A stretch of DNA of 64,000 nucleotides from Streptomyces anulatus (GCF_000721175.1 NZ_JOEZ01000032.1:1-64000); one strand, 5' to 3'; shown: positions 46,303-57,493, counted from the stretch's first letter. Notes: a model not told the origin generated them from the letters alone. Program-made: numbers and translations.

Positions 46303-46692
46303 GTGGATGACGGCGTGTACGTGGGCAACGCGGGCAAGGACGCGGCTCTGGACCGGGGGTGGCTCCTCGGGCACTTCAAGGACGTGGACGATCCGCGCCA
46401 CAGCCGAGCTGTGGAGATCAAGTGGGGTGTCCACCCCCGCGGCGACGAGCGAGCACAGTGGGTCGAGGACGAGCGACGGACAGCCCTCCTGGTCCTCATC
46501 AGCGGGCGCTTCCGGGTCGACTTCCCCGGCCACAGCGTTCTTCTGCAAGAGCAAGGTGACTACGTCGTGTGGGGACGGGATATCGGTCACTCGTGGTTCG
46601 CCGAGGAGGAGTCGGTGCTGCTCACCGTTCGCTGGCCGTCGGTGCCCGGCTACGCGGTGCCGGAAATGAAGCGTGGCCGGCTGCCGGGCTAG
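46303..46692 (+). CDS. cupin-fold protein
   Basis: A 129-aa protein resembling small cupins: GVYVGNAGKDAALDRGWLLGHF, then VEIKWGVHPRGDERAQWVEDERRTALLVLISGRFRVDFPG and LLQEQGDYVVWGRDIGHSWFAEEESVLLTVRWPS. The pattern of a His/Asp-containing first strand and the DIGHSWFAEE second motif fits a cupin barrel. The start is uncertain; GTG 46303 is preceded by TAGCGT, a possible -10 of a near-leaderless transcript, while ATG 46249 would add 18 residues. Function unknown. Confidence 0.7.
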   Translation: MDDGVYVGNAGKDAALDRGWLLGHFKDVDDPRHSRAVEIKWGVHPRGDERAQWVEDERRTALLVLISGRFRVDFPGHSVLLQEQGDYVVWGRDIGHSWFAEEESVLLTVRWPSVPGYAVPEMKRGRLPG

Positions 46693-46996
46693 GGTTGCCG
46701 ACCCGCGCCGTTCGGGTCGAACCCGGCTGCCGCCGTCCGGTGCGATCACCTTCGAAAAGCGGGCGCTCCTCTCGCGCCCGCGGACCGGGCACCACCGTGC
46801 ACGACGTCAAGCCGGTGGACGCCCCCGGCTCCGCCCTGCCCGATACCGCGACCGGGCGGAGCCGGGGCGTTCCTCCCCGAGTGGCCCTTGCGGGCGACGC
46901 ACGCCTCAAGCACTGCCCATGAGCACCGAGCAGGGACATGCCGAAGTGGCTGTGCCCGCGGGTGGTCGACCGGCGGGCACAGCCACCAAGATGGAG
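46693..46996. other. gene-free stretch with transporter terminator
   Basis: About 300 bp between the cupin-like gene and the convergent sugar permease gene. It contains no gene; its only clear structure is the hairpin at 46946-46986. Confidence 0.5.
46946..46986. terminator. strong terminator hairpin of the xylFGH-like operon
   Basis: A perfect 14-bp stem, GTGGCTGTGCCCGC / GCGGGCACAGCCAC, with a 13-nt loop that itself holds GGTCGACC. It lies 10 bp beyond the permease stop (46997, minus strand). Confidence 0.85.
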
Positions 46997-48244
46997 TCAG
47001 ACGCCAGCTCTGCGCCTGTTCCACACGTCGAATCCGACCGCCGCGAGCAGCACGAGGCCCTTGATGACCTGCTGCCAGTCGGTGCCCACCCCGACCAGGT
47101 TCATACCGTTGTTGAGCACTCCGAGGACCAGGCCGCCGATGATGGCGCCGGCCACGGTTCCCACACCGCCGCTCATCGAGGCACCGCCGATGAACGCGGC
47201 GGCGATGGCCTCCAGTTCGAAGTTCACTCCCGCCTTGGGTGAGGCCGCGTTGAAGCGGGCCGCGAACACGAGCCCGGCGAGCGCCGCGAGCATCCCCATG
47301 TTGAGGAACACCGCGAAGGTCACCTTCTTGTCCTTGACCCCGGACAGCTTCGCAGCGGGCAGGTTGCCGCCCACCGCGTACACGTGGCGGCCGATCACCG
47401 CGTTGCGCATCACGTAGCCGAAGCCGACCAGCAGCACGGCCAGGATCAGAAGTACGACAGGAGCGCCCTTGTAGCTGGCGAGCAGCAGGGTCGTGACCAG
47501 CACGGCGGCGACCAATGCCGTCACCTTCAGCGCGAAGAGGCTTGTCGGAAGCGACTCCAGTGCGAACTCCCGCTGGCGCCTGCGGTCTCGCACTTCCTGG
47601 AACACGACGAAGACGATCAGCCCCAGGCCGAGGAGGAGGGTCAGGTTGTGGTAGTTGGTCTGCGGCCCTGCTTCCGGCAGGAAACCGTTGGCGACCTTCT
47701 GCAGTCCCTCCGGGAACGGGCCGAGTGTCTGGCCCTGGAGGAAGATCTCCGTGAGCCCCCGGAACAGCAGCATGCCGGCGAGAGTCACGATGAACGACGG
47801 TATGCCCACGTAGGCGATGAAGAACCCTTGGAGCGCGCCCGCGACGGCCCCCAGCAGGAGAGCGAGGATGACCGCGACGGGCCAGGAGATGCGGTGCTCG
47901 ACCATGAGCACGGCCCCCACGCCACCGACCAGGGCCATCAGCGAGCCCACCGACAGGTCGATGTGCCCGGAGATGATGACCATCATCATGCCGATGGCCA
48001 GGATGAGGATGTAGCTGTTCTGCAGCACCAGGTTGGACACGTTGCGCGGTAGCAGGAGGTCTCCTCCCGTCCAGACCTGGAACAGAAGCACGATCAGGCC
48101 GAGCGCGAGGAGCATTCCGTACTGGCGCATGTTCCGCCGGACGCCGTCCACCAGCGCACGAGCCATGTGCACCCCGGCAGGCCCGGCAGCGCCGTCCCCG
48201 GGGGGCGCCGGAGCGGTTGATCTCGTGGTGGCGGGGGTGCTCAT
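46997..48244 (-). CDS. sugar ABC transporter permease (XylH/MmsB type)
   Basis: A 415-aa inner-membrane permease with about ten or more helices. The carbohydrate-uptake-2 signature [19 protein letters not shown] is near residue 92, followed by [19 protein letters not shown] and, near the end, [37 protein letters not shown]. Length is typical of XylH/MmsB-like permeases, longer than RbsC. ATG 48244 overlaps the stop of the ATPase gene (ATGA), so expression is coupled. With its partners it would import a pentose or another multiple-sugar substrate; the substrate is inferred from the neighbouring arabinose genes. Confidence 0.93.
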   Translation of the reverse strand: MSTPATTRSTAPAPPGDGAAGPAGVHMARALVDGVRRNMRQYGMLLALGLIVLLFQVWTGGDLLLPRNVSNLVLQNSYILILAIGMMMVIISGHIDLSVGSLMALVGGVGAVLMVEHRISWPVAVILALLLGAVAGALQGFFIAYVGIPSFIVTLAGMLLFRGLTEIFLQGQTLGPFPEGLQKVANGFLPEAGPQTNYHNLTLLLGLGLIVFVVFQEVRDRRRQREFALESLPTSLFALKVTALVAAVLVTTLLLASYKGAPVVLLILAVLLVGFGYVMRNAVIGRHVYAVGGNLPAAKLSGVKDKKVTFAVFLNMGMLAALAGLVFAARFNAASPKAGVNFELEAIAAAFIGGASMSGGVGTVAGAIIGGLVLGVLNNGMNLVGVGTDWQQVIKGLVLLAAVGFDVWNRRRAGV

Positions 48245-49875
48245 TCCTGATGTCCTTCGTTGGGGGTGGGGGTGCCTGCGCCGACTGCCGACGGTGCGGG
48301 GACGTCCTGCGTCATGTGCCGCATCAGCACTTCCTGAGTGGCCTCCTCGCGCGTGACTTCGCCGGTCAACCGACCGGCGGCCATGGTGTAGAACCGGTCG
48401 CACATGCCGAGCAGTTCGGGCAGCTCGGAGGAGATGAGGAGGATCGCCTTGCCCTCGGCGGCGAGTCGGTCGATCACGGTGTAGATCTCGAACTTGGCCC
48501 CGACGTCGACGCCGCGGGTGGGCTCGTCGAGGATGAGCACGTCGGGTCCGGCAAGGATCCACTTGCTGAGAACGACCTTCTGCTGGTTGCCGCCGGAGAG
48601 TCGTCCCACCGCTTCGAGGACGTTGGGAGCCTTGATGCCCATGGTCCGCCTGTACCGTTCGGCGACTCTGCGCTCCTCGTGCTCGTCGACGACGCCCCGC
48701 CGGGCGAGCGTGCGGAGGGATGCGAGCGAGATGTTCCTGCTCACGGAATCCTCCAGGTTGAGGCCGTAGCGCTTGCGGTCCTCGGTGACGTACGCGATGC
48801 CGTTGGCAACCGCTTCGGGAACCGTGCGGGTGCCTACCGCTCTGCCGTCCCTGAGTACGCTCCCCTGCTCGTAGCGGCCGTAGGAGCGGCCGAAGACGCT
48901 CATCGCGAGTTCCGTCCTGCCCGCTCCCATGAGCCCGGCGACGCCGACGATCTCGCCGCGGCGGACCTGGAGCGAGACCCGGTCGACGACCTTGCGGCTG
49001 TGGTCCAGGGGGTGGCGTACGGTCCAGTCCCGGATCTCCAGGACCGGGTCGACGTCGGCCGGGCCCTTGTACGGGGTGCGGTCGGGGAAACGGCTGTCCA
49101 AGCTCCGCCCCACCATGCCTCGGATGATGCGATCCTCGGTGGTGGCCGGGTCCCTGACGTCCAAGGTCTCGATGGAGCGTCCGTCGCGCAGGATGGTGAC
49201 GGAGTCGGCGATCTGCGCGATCTCGTTCAGCTTGTGCGAAATGATGATGGAAGTGATGCCCTGGTCTTTCAGCTCCCGCATCAGCCGCAACAGTTTCGCG
49301 CTGTCCTCGTCGTTGAGGGCGGCGGTGGGTTCGTCGAGGATCAGCAGCCGCACGTCCTTCGCCAGCGCCTTCGCGATCTCCACGAGTTGCTGCTTGCCGA
49401 CGCCGATGTCGGCCACCCGGGTCTCGGGGTGCTCGTCGAGACCGACGCGCCGCAGCAGCTCGGCGGCACGCCTCAGCGCTTCGCGCCAGTCGATGACGCC
49501 TCGTCGCGACGGCTCGTTGCCGAGGAAGATGTTCTCGGCGATGGACAGGTAGGGGACGAGTGCGAGCTCCTGATGGATGATGACGATGCCCTGCCGCTCA
49601 CTGGCCCTGATGTCCTTGAAGCGGCACGGTTCACCTTCGAAGAGGACCTCGCCCTCGTAGGTCCCGTGCGGATGCACGCCGGAGAGGACCTTCATCAGCG
49701 TCGACTTGCCGGCGCCGTTCTCTCCGCACAGGGCGTGAACCTCACCGCGCTTCACGGACAGGGTCACTTCCGACAGAGCCCTGACGCCGGGGAAGGTCTT
49801 GACGATCGCCCGCATCTCCAGCACGGGGCCGGCCGGAGGCCTGTGCGAGGGCGAGGCGAATGCGGCGGAGCTCAA
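48241..49875 (-). CDS. sugar ABC transporter ATP-binding protein (XylG/MmsA type)
   Basis: A 544-aa ATPase with two fused ABC cassettes. Cassette one has Walker [12 protein letters not shown], signature [13 protein letters not shown] and Walker [11 protein letters not shown]. Cassette two has the degenerate Walker [14 protein letters not shown], the signature [14 protein letters not shown] and [13 protein letters not shown]. This is the carbohydrate-uptake-2 (CUT2) layout. The start is TTG 49875, overlapping the stop of the binding-protein gene (TTGA), which points to coupling. It energises the permease encoded downstream. Confidence 0.94.
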   Translation of the reverse strand: MSSAAFASPSHRPPAGPVLEMRAIVKTFPGVRALSEVTLSVKRGEVHALCGENGAGKSTLMKVLSGVHPHGTYEGEVLFEGEPCRFKDIRASERQGIVIIHQELALVPYLSIAENIFLGNEPSRRGVIDWREALRRAAELLRRVGLDEHPETRVADIGVGKQQLVEIAKALAKDVRLLILDEPTAALNDEDSAKLLRLMRELKDQGITSIIISHKLNEIAQIADSVTILRDGRSIETLDVRDPATTEDRIIRGMVGRSLDSRFPDRTPYKGPADVDPVLEIRDWTVRHPLDHSRKVVDRVSLQVRRGEIVGVAGLMGAGRTELAMSVFGRSYGRYEQGSVLRDGRAVGTRTVPEAVANGIAYVTEDRKRYGLNLEDSVSRNISLASLRTLARRGVVDEHEERRVAERYRRTMGIKAPNVLEAVGRLSGGNQQKVVLSKWILAGPDVLILDEPTRGVDVGAKFEIYTVIDRLAAEGKAILLISSELPELLGMCDRFYTMAAGRLTGEVTREEATQEVLMRHMTQDVPAPSAVGAGTPTPNEGHQE

Positions 49876-50981
49876 CGGAGCTCCTCGGCCTTGATGTAGC
49901 CGGAGTCGACCAGAACGTTGCGGTAGTTGGCCTTGTCGACGCTGATCGGGTCGAGCAGGTAGGCCGGCACCACCTTCTTGCCGTTGTGGTAGGTGCTGTC
50001 GTCATTGATCTCGGGCTTCTTGCCGTCGAGGACGGCGGTCACCATGTTCGCGGCGACCTTCGCCAGTGCGCGGGTGTCCTTGTAGACGGTCTGGGTCTGC
50101 TGATTCGCGATGATCGACTTCACCGAGGCGACCTCGGCGTCCTGGCCGGTGACGATCGGCAACGGCTTGGCCGCACTTCCGTAGTCATCAGATTTCAGGG
50201 CGGACAGAATGCCGATCGAGATGCCGTCATAAGGGGACAGCACAGCGTCGATCCGCGCCGTGGAATAGGAAGAGGTCAGCAGGTCGTCCATGCGCTTCTG
50301 CGCCGTTCCCCCGTCCCAGCGCAACGTGGTGACCTGGGAGAGCTGGGTCTGCTGGGAGCGTACGACAAGCTGCTTCTTGTCGAGATAGGGCTTCAGCACC
50401 TCCATGGCGCCGTCGAAGAAGTACTTGGTGTTGTTGTCGTCGTTCGAGCCGGCGAACAGCTCGATGTTGAAGGGGCCCTTCTTCGAACCGTCCTTGAGGC
50501 CCAGCTTCTCCACGATGTAGGTGGCTTGGAGCTTGCCGACCTTCTCGTTGTCGAAGGAGGCGTAGTAGGCGACGTGCGGGGATCCCAGGATGAGCCGGTC
50601 GTAGGAGATCACCGGAATACGGGCGTCCGCCGCCTGCTGCAGGACATTGGACAGCGCCTCACCGTTGATGGCCGCCACGACCAACGCGTCGACACCTTGA
50701 GTGATCATGTTCTCGATCTGGGCCACCTGCTGGTCCGGGTCGTCCTCCCCGTACTGCAGATTGGTGCGAAAGCCGCTCTTCTTCAGGCCCGCGGTCATAT
50801 TGGCGCCGTCCGCGATCCACCTTTCGGAGGACTTGGTGGGCATGGAGATTCCAATGGTGAGGTCCTTCTGGTCCTTCGACTCCTGACTTCCTCCCTCGCT
50901 GTTCTGCCCGCAGGCCGTGAGGAACAGGGCGCAGCTGGTGGTCGCGGCGAGAAGGAGGGATGCGGCTCGGAAGTTCGTCAT
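49872..50981 (-). CDS. sugar-binding lipoprotein (XylF/ChvE type)
   Basis: A 369-aa periplasmic-binding-type lipoprotein. The signal peptide ends with lipobox LTAC ([19 protein letters not shown]), so the mature protein is anchored outside the membrane. The sugar-binding fold of pentose/multiple-sugar receptors follows: [44 protein letters not shown] and the [15 protein letters not shown] hinge region. ATG 50981 is the only start giving a signal peptide. The gene heads the operon with the ATPase and permease. A LacI-type half operator at 51113-51126 lies about 130 bp upstream. Confidence 0.93.
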   Translation of the reverse strand: MTNFRAASLLLAATTSCALFLTACGQNSEGGSQESKDQKDLTIGISMPTKSSERWIADGANMTAGLKKSGFRTNLQYGEDDPDQQVAQIENMITQGVDALVVAAINGEALSNVLQQAADARIPVISYDRLILGSPHVAYYASFDNEKVGKLQATYIVEKLGLKDGSKKGPFNIELFAGSNDDNNTKYFFDGAMEVLKPYLDKKQLVVRSQQTQLSQVTTLRWDGGTAQKRMDDLLTSSYSTARIDAVLSPYDGISIGILSALKSDDYGSAAKPLPIVTGQDAEVASVKSIIANQQTQTVYKDTRALAKVAANMVTAVLDGKKPEINDDSTYHNGKKVVPAYLLDPISVDKANYRNVLVDSGYIKAEELR

Positions 50982-51112
50982 GGGTGTACCTGGCAATCTC
51001 GTCGTTGAGGGTGCTTCTGTCCCGAAGGCCTTCGGCGGCGGTACGTGTCCTCGCACCACCGGCGCCTCGTCGCGGAGGCGGTCGGGGTTCGACAGCCTCG
51101 GTCGAGCTTGAT

Positions 51113-51126
51113 TGTTAGCGCTCGCA
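51113..51126. promoter_or_regulatory. LacI-type operator-like site, xylF side
   Basis: TGTTAGCGCTCGCA has a perfect TGTTAGCGCT left half and an imperfect right half. It lies about 130 bp before the binding-lipoprotein start and resembles the sites at 57532 and 58918. Confidence 0.55.
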
Positions 51127-52149
51127 TCGCTGCAGTACAAGAGGAACCGGGCTTTTTTCTCGCGGCGGTGCACGTCCGTCGACGCGAAGAACGGGGCAAA
51201 AGCGGGGCATCCCGCAGAGGTTGCCCACCGACGCCGCAGGCGGCCTGCCACCGGAGGGCGCCTCCAGCGCGGCACACGCAACCCGACGCGCCCGCCCGCC
51301 GTGCGCACGTCGGTGACGTGCCGCCCGAGACGTCGGGGGAGGCCTCGCCGTACCGCCAAGCCGCCAGGGTCAATCAGCAGCGGGACGACCGGCCGGCGTC
51401 CGCGAGGCCCCATGCAGAGGGCTGCGACCTTCGGCGCCGGCCCGCACCAACGGCGCGAACCCACCGAGCGGGTGACGTTCCCGGTACCCGGATGCCAGGC
51501 GCTCGACTGCCCCGCAGCAGCCTCCCCCGCGGTCATCGCCCAGCCGCCGCAGGCCGGTCCGGCCCGCCCATCTTCCGCCTGCGATCGGCAGCGCAGAGAT
51601 TCCGCGCCCGGCGAGGCGGCCCCGGAGCCTGCCTCGACGAGTGACATCCGCCGGCGAAGAGCGGCCTTCGCCCGCACGGACCCGGAAGGCGTTTCCAGCC
51701 CCGCCACGGAGGCCGACCGCCCCCGCCGCACGCCCTGCGGGGCTCGCGACGCGGGGTGAGGTGCGCCGACCCGCGGGCTCGGCACACCTCTCCACGCCGC
51801 CGATCACAGACGGAGGACGGCCGCCTCGCCGGGCACCGAAACACCGACCGACCGACCGCGAAGTCGGCGCACGAACGCATGCCGCAAGACCGCCCTGATG
51901 CCGACAGGCCGGATCGGCACCATGGACGAGACGAGCACGGAGCGACCCGCAGGGCGCTCCACGTCGGCACCGACGGTACGGGCCTACCCGACCTCTGCCC
52001 CGGCATCGCGAGCGCCACGCGACCACCTCGCCCGCCCGGCCGGACAGACTTCCGCAAACGCCCGCAGAGCAAGACCGCGAAGAGCCGTTCGCGATGACCG
52101 GCAGCCCCGAAGACCGGCCAAAGTACGTGAGACCCTTGCCCAACACTGT

Positions 52150-52163
52150 TGTGAACGTTAACA
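52150..52163. promoter_or_regulatory. LacI-type operator-like site, GH43 side
   Basis: TGTGAACGTTAACA is a near-perfect palindrome with one mismatched pair. It lies about 480 bp upstream of the broken GH43 gene and shares the arms of the other four sites. Confidence 0.55.
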
Positions 52164-52642
52164 ATGGCGGCGCCAGGGGTAACGATCGACGTGATTCACC
52201 CTGCGGCGTCACCACCGACCACATCCCCAGCCGGCCGTCCCGGAGAACACGTTTCCACACGGCGATCCGCTCGCGGGCTCCGGGAAGGCCTCACACGCCG
52301 GCCACACCGTATCCGGCAACCCGGCATCTGACCTGGTGGGAGGAGCCCTGACTCAGGATGGGCATCAAGCCGACCACCACAGACCTCCGGTGGACCGATG
52401 TGGACCGATGTGGACCGGCGGGCCGTGGACACCGCCCGCGTCCTCACCTCGGACGCCGCACCGAGAGTCGGAAACGGCCACCCAGGGACGGCAACGAGCC
52501 TGGCTCCGCCCGCCGCGTACACCCTGTTCCAGAAAGTCATGCGGCACTACCCCGTGGCCGCCGCGCCCGCGCTTCTCTCGCCCACGGCGAACGCTGGGCA
52601 CCGATCCGCTGTCGTCCTCGCATCATCGAGGAAGGAGAAGCC

Positions 52643-53546
52643 CGTGAGGCTCAGAAGTCGCGGCCTGCTCACCGCGTCGGCCGCCCTGGCCGTGCTGTCG
52701 ATCGGTGTTCCCGTTCCCGCTGCGGCGGCTGCTCCCACCCGCGGCAACGTTCGTGAATCCGATCGCCCAGCAGCGCGCCGATCCGCACATCCACAAGCAC
52801 ACGGACGGCTTCTACTACTACACCGCGACCGTCCCCGCCTACGACCGCATCGTCCTGCGCCCCGCCACCACGCTGCAGGGGCTGTCGGCCGCCCCCGAGA
52901 CGACGATCTGGACCAAGCACGCCAGCGGGGACATGGGGGGCACATCTGGGCTCCGGAGATCCACTTCATCGACGGCAAGTGGTACGTCTACTTCGCCGCG
53001 GCCCCCGCCGAAGACCCCTGGGCGATCCGTCCGTACGTACTCGAGTCGGGGTCCGCCGATCCGCTCACCGGCGCCTGGACCGAGAAGGGCCGGATCAGCC
53101 TGCCGCTGAACACGTTCTCCCCGGAAGCCACCACCTTCATGCACAACGGCATCCGCTGCCTGAGCTGGGCACAGGCCGATCCCGCTGTCGGCGACGGCAC
53201 GGGCATCCACATCGCCCGGATGTCCAACCCCTGGACCATCAGCGGCCGCCCCTCCCGTATGGCGTCCCCCACCCATGCGTGGGAGACCAAAGGCCACCGG
53301 GTCAATGAAGGGCCGGCCTTCATCAGCCAGGGCGACAAGGTCTTCATGACCTTCTCCGCCAGTGCGACCGACAGCAATTACTGTCTGGGACTCCTGACGG
53401 CCGACCGGACGTCCGATCTGCTGAACCCCGCCTCCTGGTCCAAGAAACCCACCCCCGTCTTCACCAGCAACGCGGCGACGAGCCAGTACGTGCAGCCGGT
53501 GAACTCGGCGCTGGACCGGGCCGACGCCACCTATGCCACCGCGTAG
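52643..53546 (+). pseudogene. GH43 arabinanase/arabinosidase, frameshifted and truncated
   Basis: A secreted glycoside hydrolase family 43 gene, broken. A signal peptide (GLLTASAALAVLSIGVPVPAAAAA) starts from GTG 52643. After about 52740 the family sequence continues in another frame (TFVNPIAQQRADPHIHKHTD, where the nearby Asp is the usual GH43 general base), and after about 52940 it returns to the first frame (HIWAPEIHFIDGKWYVYFAA). The rest matches GH43 (FSPEATTFMHNG, THAWETKGHRVNEGPAFI with the acid Glu). The C-terminus ends abruptly at YATA, where family members continue past a conserved GHNS. Two compensating frame changes plus truncation mean no full-length enzyme. In intact form it would release arabinose outside the cell. 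Sequencing errors could explain one change but not the lost end. Confidence 0.85.
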
Positions 53547-53570
53547 GTGCCCGCTGCGGAATCCGGCACC

Positions 53571-53625
53571 CGCCCCCCCTCCCTTGTGACGGTCGGGCGG
53601 GGCTCCTTCACAAGGGAGGGGGGCG
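53571..53625. terminator. long inverted repeat between GH43 remnant and araA
   Basis: Arms CGCCCCCCCTCCCTTGTGA and TCACAAGGGAGGGGGGCG pair over 18 bp with one bulged C, around an 18-nt loop. It sits between two convergent genes and is a probable bidirectional terminator. Confidence 0.85.
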
Positions 53626-53644
53626 GGTCACGCTTCGGTTCGGG

Positions 53645-55135
53645 TCACATCCGCTGGGCCAGCCGGTGGTACGCCTGGTTCCAGCGCAGACGGTCCGCGA
53701 AGTCATGGGCCGTCGTGGTGCCGTCGATCATCACCAGTTCGGTGCCGGCCATCTGCGCGAAGTCACGTAGTACGTCCGAACCCACCGTGGTGAGGACCGT
53801 GTGGTGCGGGCCGCCGGCCATCAGCCAGCACTCGGCCGATGTGGACAGCGAAGGGCGCGGCTCCCACACCGCCCGCGCCACCGGCAGGCACGGAAGCGGC
53901 TCTTCCGGCAACACGACATCGATGTCGTTGGCCACCAGCCGGAATCGGTCGCCCATGTCGGCGAGGCCGATCACCGTGGCGGGGCCCGCGGCGGCGTCGA
54001 ACACCAGGCGCACGGGGTCCTCACGCCCCCCGATCGACAAGGGGTGGACCTCACAGGACGGCTGGGCGTCGGCGATCGAGGGGCACACCTCCAGCATGTG
54101 CGCGCCGAGGGTCCTGGGCGTACCGGGCCCGAAGTGGTAGGTGTAGTCCTCCATGAACGAAGCACGCGGGCCCATGGCCTTCGCGGCGGCGAGCAGTGCG
54201 GAGGTCTTCCAGTCGCCCTCGCCGCCGAAGCCGTAACCGTCGGCCATGAGGCGCTGGACCGCCAGGCCGGGCAGTTGGCGCAGGCCGCCGAGGTCCTCGA
54301 AGTTGGTGGTGAAGGCGCCGAACCCGCCCTGGACGAGGAACCTACGCAGGCCGGCCTCGATGGCGGCCGCGTAGCGCAGCGAGGAGTGGCGATCGCCACC
54401 TGGCATCAACTCCCTTGCCAGGCTGTAGAGTTCGGAGTACTCGCCGACGAGGTCGTCGATCTCCCCGGCGGTGACGGCGTCGACGAGTTCGACGAGGTCG
54501 TTGACACCGTAGGTGTTGACGCTGACGCCGAACCGGAGTTCCGCCTCCACCTTGTCGCCTTCGGTCACGGCAACGTCGCGCATGTTGTCGCCGAAGCGCG
54601 CCAGGCGGAGATCGCGCATGCGGTGGAAGCCGATGGCCGCCCGGACCCAGTCGTCGACCCGCCTGACGACCTCCGGATCGGACACATGACCCACCACGGT
54701 CTTGCGGGCCACCCCGATACGGGTCTGTATGTAGCCGAACTCGCGGTCGCCGTGGGCGGCCTGGTTGAGGTTCATGAAGTCCATGTCGATGGACGACCAC
54801 GGCAGTTCCCGGTTGAGCTGGGTGTGCAGGTGCAGCAGTGGCTTACGCAACGCGTCGAGCCCGGAGATCCACATCTTCGCCGGAGAGAAGGTGTGCATCC
54901 ACGCGATCACCCCGACACAGGCCGGGTCGGTGTTGGCCGCCTCCAGGGTCTGCCTGATGGCGGAGGCCTCGGTCAGGACCGGCTTCTTCACGATACCGGC
55001 GCCGAACCGTCCGGAAGCGGCCAGCATCTCCTGGATCCTGGCCGACTGCTCCGCCACCTGGTTCAGGGTCTCGGCACCGTAGAGGCGCTGGCTTCCCGTC
55101 AGGAACCAGATCTGCGGCTGGGTTGTGCTGTTCAT
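53645..55135 (-). CDS. araA: L-arabinose isomerase
   Basis: A 496-aa enzyme, the family length, converting L-arabinose to L-ribulose in the cytoplasm. Family landmarks run in order: [17 protein letters not shown] at the N-terminus, [28 protein letters not shown], then the metal/active-site region [20 protein letters not shown] and [13 protein letters not shown], and [16 protein letters not shown] near residue 350. No key residue is missing. It lies last in the run araB-araD-araA on the minus strand, with only 19 bp after araD, so it is in the same operon. Confidence 0.97.
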   Translation of the reverse strand: MNSTTQPQIWFLTGSQRLYGAETLNQVAEQSARIQEMLAASGRFGAGIVKKPVLTEASAIRQTLEAANTDPACVGVIAWMHTFSPAKMWISGLDALRKPLLHLHTQLNRELPWSSIDMDFMNLNQAAHGDREFGYIQTRIGVARKTVVGHVSDPEVVRRVDDWVRAAIGFHRMRDLRLARFGDNMRDVAVTEGDKVEAELRFGVSVNTYGVNDLVELVDAVTAGEIDDLVGEYSELYSLARELMPGGDRHSSLRYAAAIEAGLRRFLVQGGFGAFTTNFEDLGGLRQLPGLAVQRLMADGYGFGGEGDWKTSALLAAAKAMGPRASFMEDYTYHFGPGTPRTLGAHMLEVCPSIADAQPSCEVHPLSIGGREDPVRLVFDAAAGPATVIGLADMGDRFRLVANDIDVVLPEEPLPCLPVARAVWEPRPSLSTSAECWLMAGGPHHTVLTTVGSDVLRDFAQMAGTELVMIDGTTTAHDFADRLRWNQAYHRLAQRM

Positions 55136-55154
55136 CGGTCTTCCCCTCGTGGGC

Positions 55155-55817
55155 TCACTGGCCGTAGACGTTCTGGTATCGCTCGTAGAGCCGGTCCACG
55201 GCGGCCGGGTCGATGGCGTCCGGGGTACCCAGCTGGTGGGCGAAGTGGACGGTGCGGGCCACGTCCTCGACCATGACGGCCGCCTTCACGGCCGAACGCG
55301 CGTCCCGGCCGACGGTGAAGGGGCCGTGGCTGCGCATCAGGACAGCGGGCGAGCGGCTGTCACGGAGGGTGTCCACGATGCCGCGTCCGATGGAGTCGTC
55401 GCCGATGAGCGCGAAGGGGCCCACCGGAACCTCGCCGCCGAACTCGTCGGCGATCATGGTCAGGACACACGGGATGGGTTCGCCTCGCGCGGCCCAAGCG
55501 GTGGCGTAGGGCGAGTGCGTGTGAACCACGCCGCCGACCTCGGGCATGTGCCGGTAGACGTAGGCGTGGGCAGCGGTGTCCGAGGACGGCGCCAGGTCGC
55601 CTTCCACAAGTTTGCCGTGCAGGTCGGTCACGACCATGGAGTCCGGACTCAGGTCGTCGTAGGACACACCGGAGGGCTTGATGACCATGAGGTCCTCCCC
55701 CGGAACGCGGGCCGAGACGTTTCCGGCGGTCCAGATCACCAGCCCGTACCGCGTCAGTTCGCGGTGCAGGTCAGCGACGGTCTGCCGGAGGTTCTTCACG
55801 CTGTCGACGGCGCCCAT
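55155..55817 (-). CDS. araD: L-ribulose-5-phosphate 4-epimerase
   Basis: A 220-aa class II aldolase/epimerase-fold protein. The zinc site is visible as [15 protein letters not shown] (two His) and a C-terminal His in RSHGPFTVG. The phosphate-binding N-terminal part reads [34 protein letters not shown]. It converts L-ribulose-5-phosphate to D-xylulose-5-phosphate. ATG 55817 has AGGAG just upstream and overlaps the araB stop by one base (TGATG), so araB and araD are translationally coupled. Confidence 0.95.
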   Translation of the reverse strand: MGAVDSVKNLRQTVADLHRELTRYGLVIWTAGNVSARVPGEDLMVIKPSGVSYDDLSPDSMVVTDLHGKLVEGDLAPSSDTAAHAYVYRHMPEVGGVVHTHSPYATAWAARGEPIPCVLTMIADEFGGEVPVGPFALIGDDSIGRGIVDTLRDSRSPAVLMRSHGPFTVGRDARSAVKAAVMVEDVARTVHFAHQLGTPDAIDPAAVDRLYERYQNVYGQ

Positions 55818-57493
55818 CACTTCTCCTTCGATTCGATGGCGGAGCGGCGTATGGCCCGCAGTCTGCGCATGACGTCGTTGCCGCCCCGGCCGAAGTGGTC
55901 GTGCAGGGCGACGTACTCGGCGAAGAGGCGGTCGTAGGCGGCGGCTTCCGCGGGGCGGGGATGGTAGACGGCTCGGTCGACCGAGCCCATGGCGGTAGCG
56001 GCGGCTCGGACATCGCGGTGCGCACCCGCGGCCACCGCCGCGTGGAGCGCCGACCCGAGGGCCGGCCCCTGGGCGGACCGGATGATCGACAGCGGCAGGC
56101 CGAGGACGTCGGAATAGAGCTGCATCAGGAACGTGTTGCGCACCAGGCCGCCGGCGACGATGAGTTCGTGGACGGGCACGCCCGCGGTGGTCAAGGTCTC
56201 CACGATCGTGCGCGTGCCGAACGCGGTGGCTTCGAGCAGAGCCCGGTAGATGTCCTCGGGCCGGGTGGAGAGGGTCTGCCCCAGAACCATTCCGGACAGC
56301 TCGTGGTCGACCAGCACCGAACGGTTGCCGCTGTGCCAGTCGAGGGCGATCAGCCCGTGCTCACCGACTTTCTGGTTCGCGGCCAGTTCGGTGAGCAGTT
56401 CATGGACGGACAGGCCGCGTTCCCGAGCCTGTGCGTGGTAACCCTCGGGCACCTGGTGGTCGACGTACCAGGCGAAGATGTCGCCCACTCCGCTCTGTCC
56501 GGCCTCGTAACCCCACAGGCCGTCGACGATGCCCCCGTCGACCACGCCGCACATGCCGGGGACCTCGCGCAAGGTGTCACTGTTGAGGACGTGACAGGTG
56601 GACGTACCCATGATCGCGACCAGCTGACCGGGCTCCACGGCCCCGGCCGCCGGAGCGGTGACATGTGCGTCGACGTTTCCGACGGCGACCGCGATGCCCT
56701 GCGGCAGCCCGGTCCAGGCCGCGGCCTCGGCGCTCAGAGCGCCGGCCCGGTCGCCGAGCCGGCCGATCGGCTGATCCAGCTTCTCCGTCACGAAGTCGCC
56801 GAAGGCGGGGTTCAGTTCGGCGAGGAAGTCCGCGGCGGGGTACTCGCCGTCCTGGCGCATTCCTTTGTAACCGGCGCTGCAGGCGTTGCGTACGTACGCC
56901 CCGGTGAGCCGCCAGACGATCCAGTCGGCGGCCTCCACCCACCGGTCCATGGTGGCGTACACCTCGGGCGCCTCCTCCAGCATCTGCAGCGCCTTGGCGA
57001 ACTCCCACTCCGAGGAGATCAGCCCTCCGTACCGCGACAGCCACTTCTCCCCGCGCGCCCGCGCCAGGGCGTTGATCCGGTCGGCCTGTGGCTGGGCGGC
57101 GTGGTGGCGCCAGAGCTTGACGTACGCGTGGGGATCCCCGGCGAGTTCAGGCAGGTCGCACAGCGGGGTTCCGTCCTCGGTGGTCGGCACCATCGTGCAG
57201 GCGGTGAAGTCGGTCCCGATCCCGATCACACGAGCTGGATCGACCCCGGCGTCCGCGATCGCGGCCGGGACGGCGATCCGCAGAACGTCGAGATAGTCCT
57301 CGGGAACCTGTAGCGCCCAGTCGGGCGGCAAGCTCTGGCCCGTCGCGGGCAGGGCCCGGTCGATGACGCCGTGACGGTAGGCATGGACACCCGCGCCCAG
57401 TTCGGCCCCGTCCCGGACCCGCACCACTACGGCGCGTCCGGACAGCGTGCCGTAGTCGACACCGACCACGAGGGAGTCAGGTTCGTCGGCCAT
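55817..57493 (-). CDS. araB: L-ribulokinase
   Basis: A 558-aa FGGY-family kinase that phosphorylates L-ribulose. The N-terminal phosphate-binding strand is VVGVDYGTLSGRAVVV. The ribulokinase core contains GIGTDFTACTMVPTTEDG, CSAGYKGMRQDGEYPA, GNVDAHVTAPAAGAVEPGQ and MGTSTCHVLNSD, then AGGLVRNTFLMQLYSDVLG near the end. ATG 57493 is preceded by AAAGGTGG; the longer open frame upstream is not family-like and crosses the operator. A palindromic operator is centred 46 bp upstream. First gene of araBDA. Confidence 0.96.
   Translation of the reverse strand: MADEPDSLVVGVDYGTLSGRAVVVRVRDGAELGAGVHAYRHGVIDRALPATGQSLPPDWALQVPEDYLDVLRIAVPAAIADAGVDPARVIGIGTDFTACTMVPTTEDGTPLCDLPELAGDPHAYVKLWRHHAAQPQADRINALARARGEKWLSRYGGLISSEWEFAKALQMLEEAPEVYATMDRWVEAADWIVWRLTGAYVRNACSAGYKGMRQDGEYPAADFLAELNPAFGDFVTEKLDQPIGRLGDRAGALSAEAAAWTGLPQGIAVAVGNVDAHVTAPAAGAVEPGQLVAIMGTSTCHVLNSDTLREVPGMCGVVDGGIVDGLWGYEAGQSGVGDIFAWYVDHQVPEGYHAQARERGLSVHELLTELAANQKVGEHGLIALDWHSGNRSVLVDHELSGMVLGQTLSTRPEDIYRALLEATAFGTRTIVETLTTAGVPVHELIVAGGLVRNTFLMQLYSDVLGLPLSIIRSAQGPALGSALHAAVAAGAHRDVRAAATAMGSVDRAVYHPRPAEAAAYDRLFAEYVALHDHFGRGGNDVMRRLRAIRRSAIESKEK

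Larger units (their letters stand above)
50982..52642. other. long gene-free region upstream of the xylFGH-like operon and GH43 remnant
   Basis: About 1.66 kb in which I see no supportable gene. Open frames exist on both strands, but their translations are Arg/Pro-rich, low-complexity and unlike known families. Two LacI-type operator-like sites lie in it, near its ends (51113 and 52150), so the outer parts are regulatory for the flanking genes. The centre could be a decayed gene. Confidence 0.45.
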
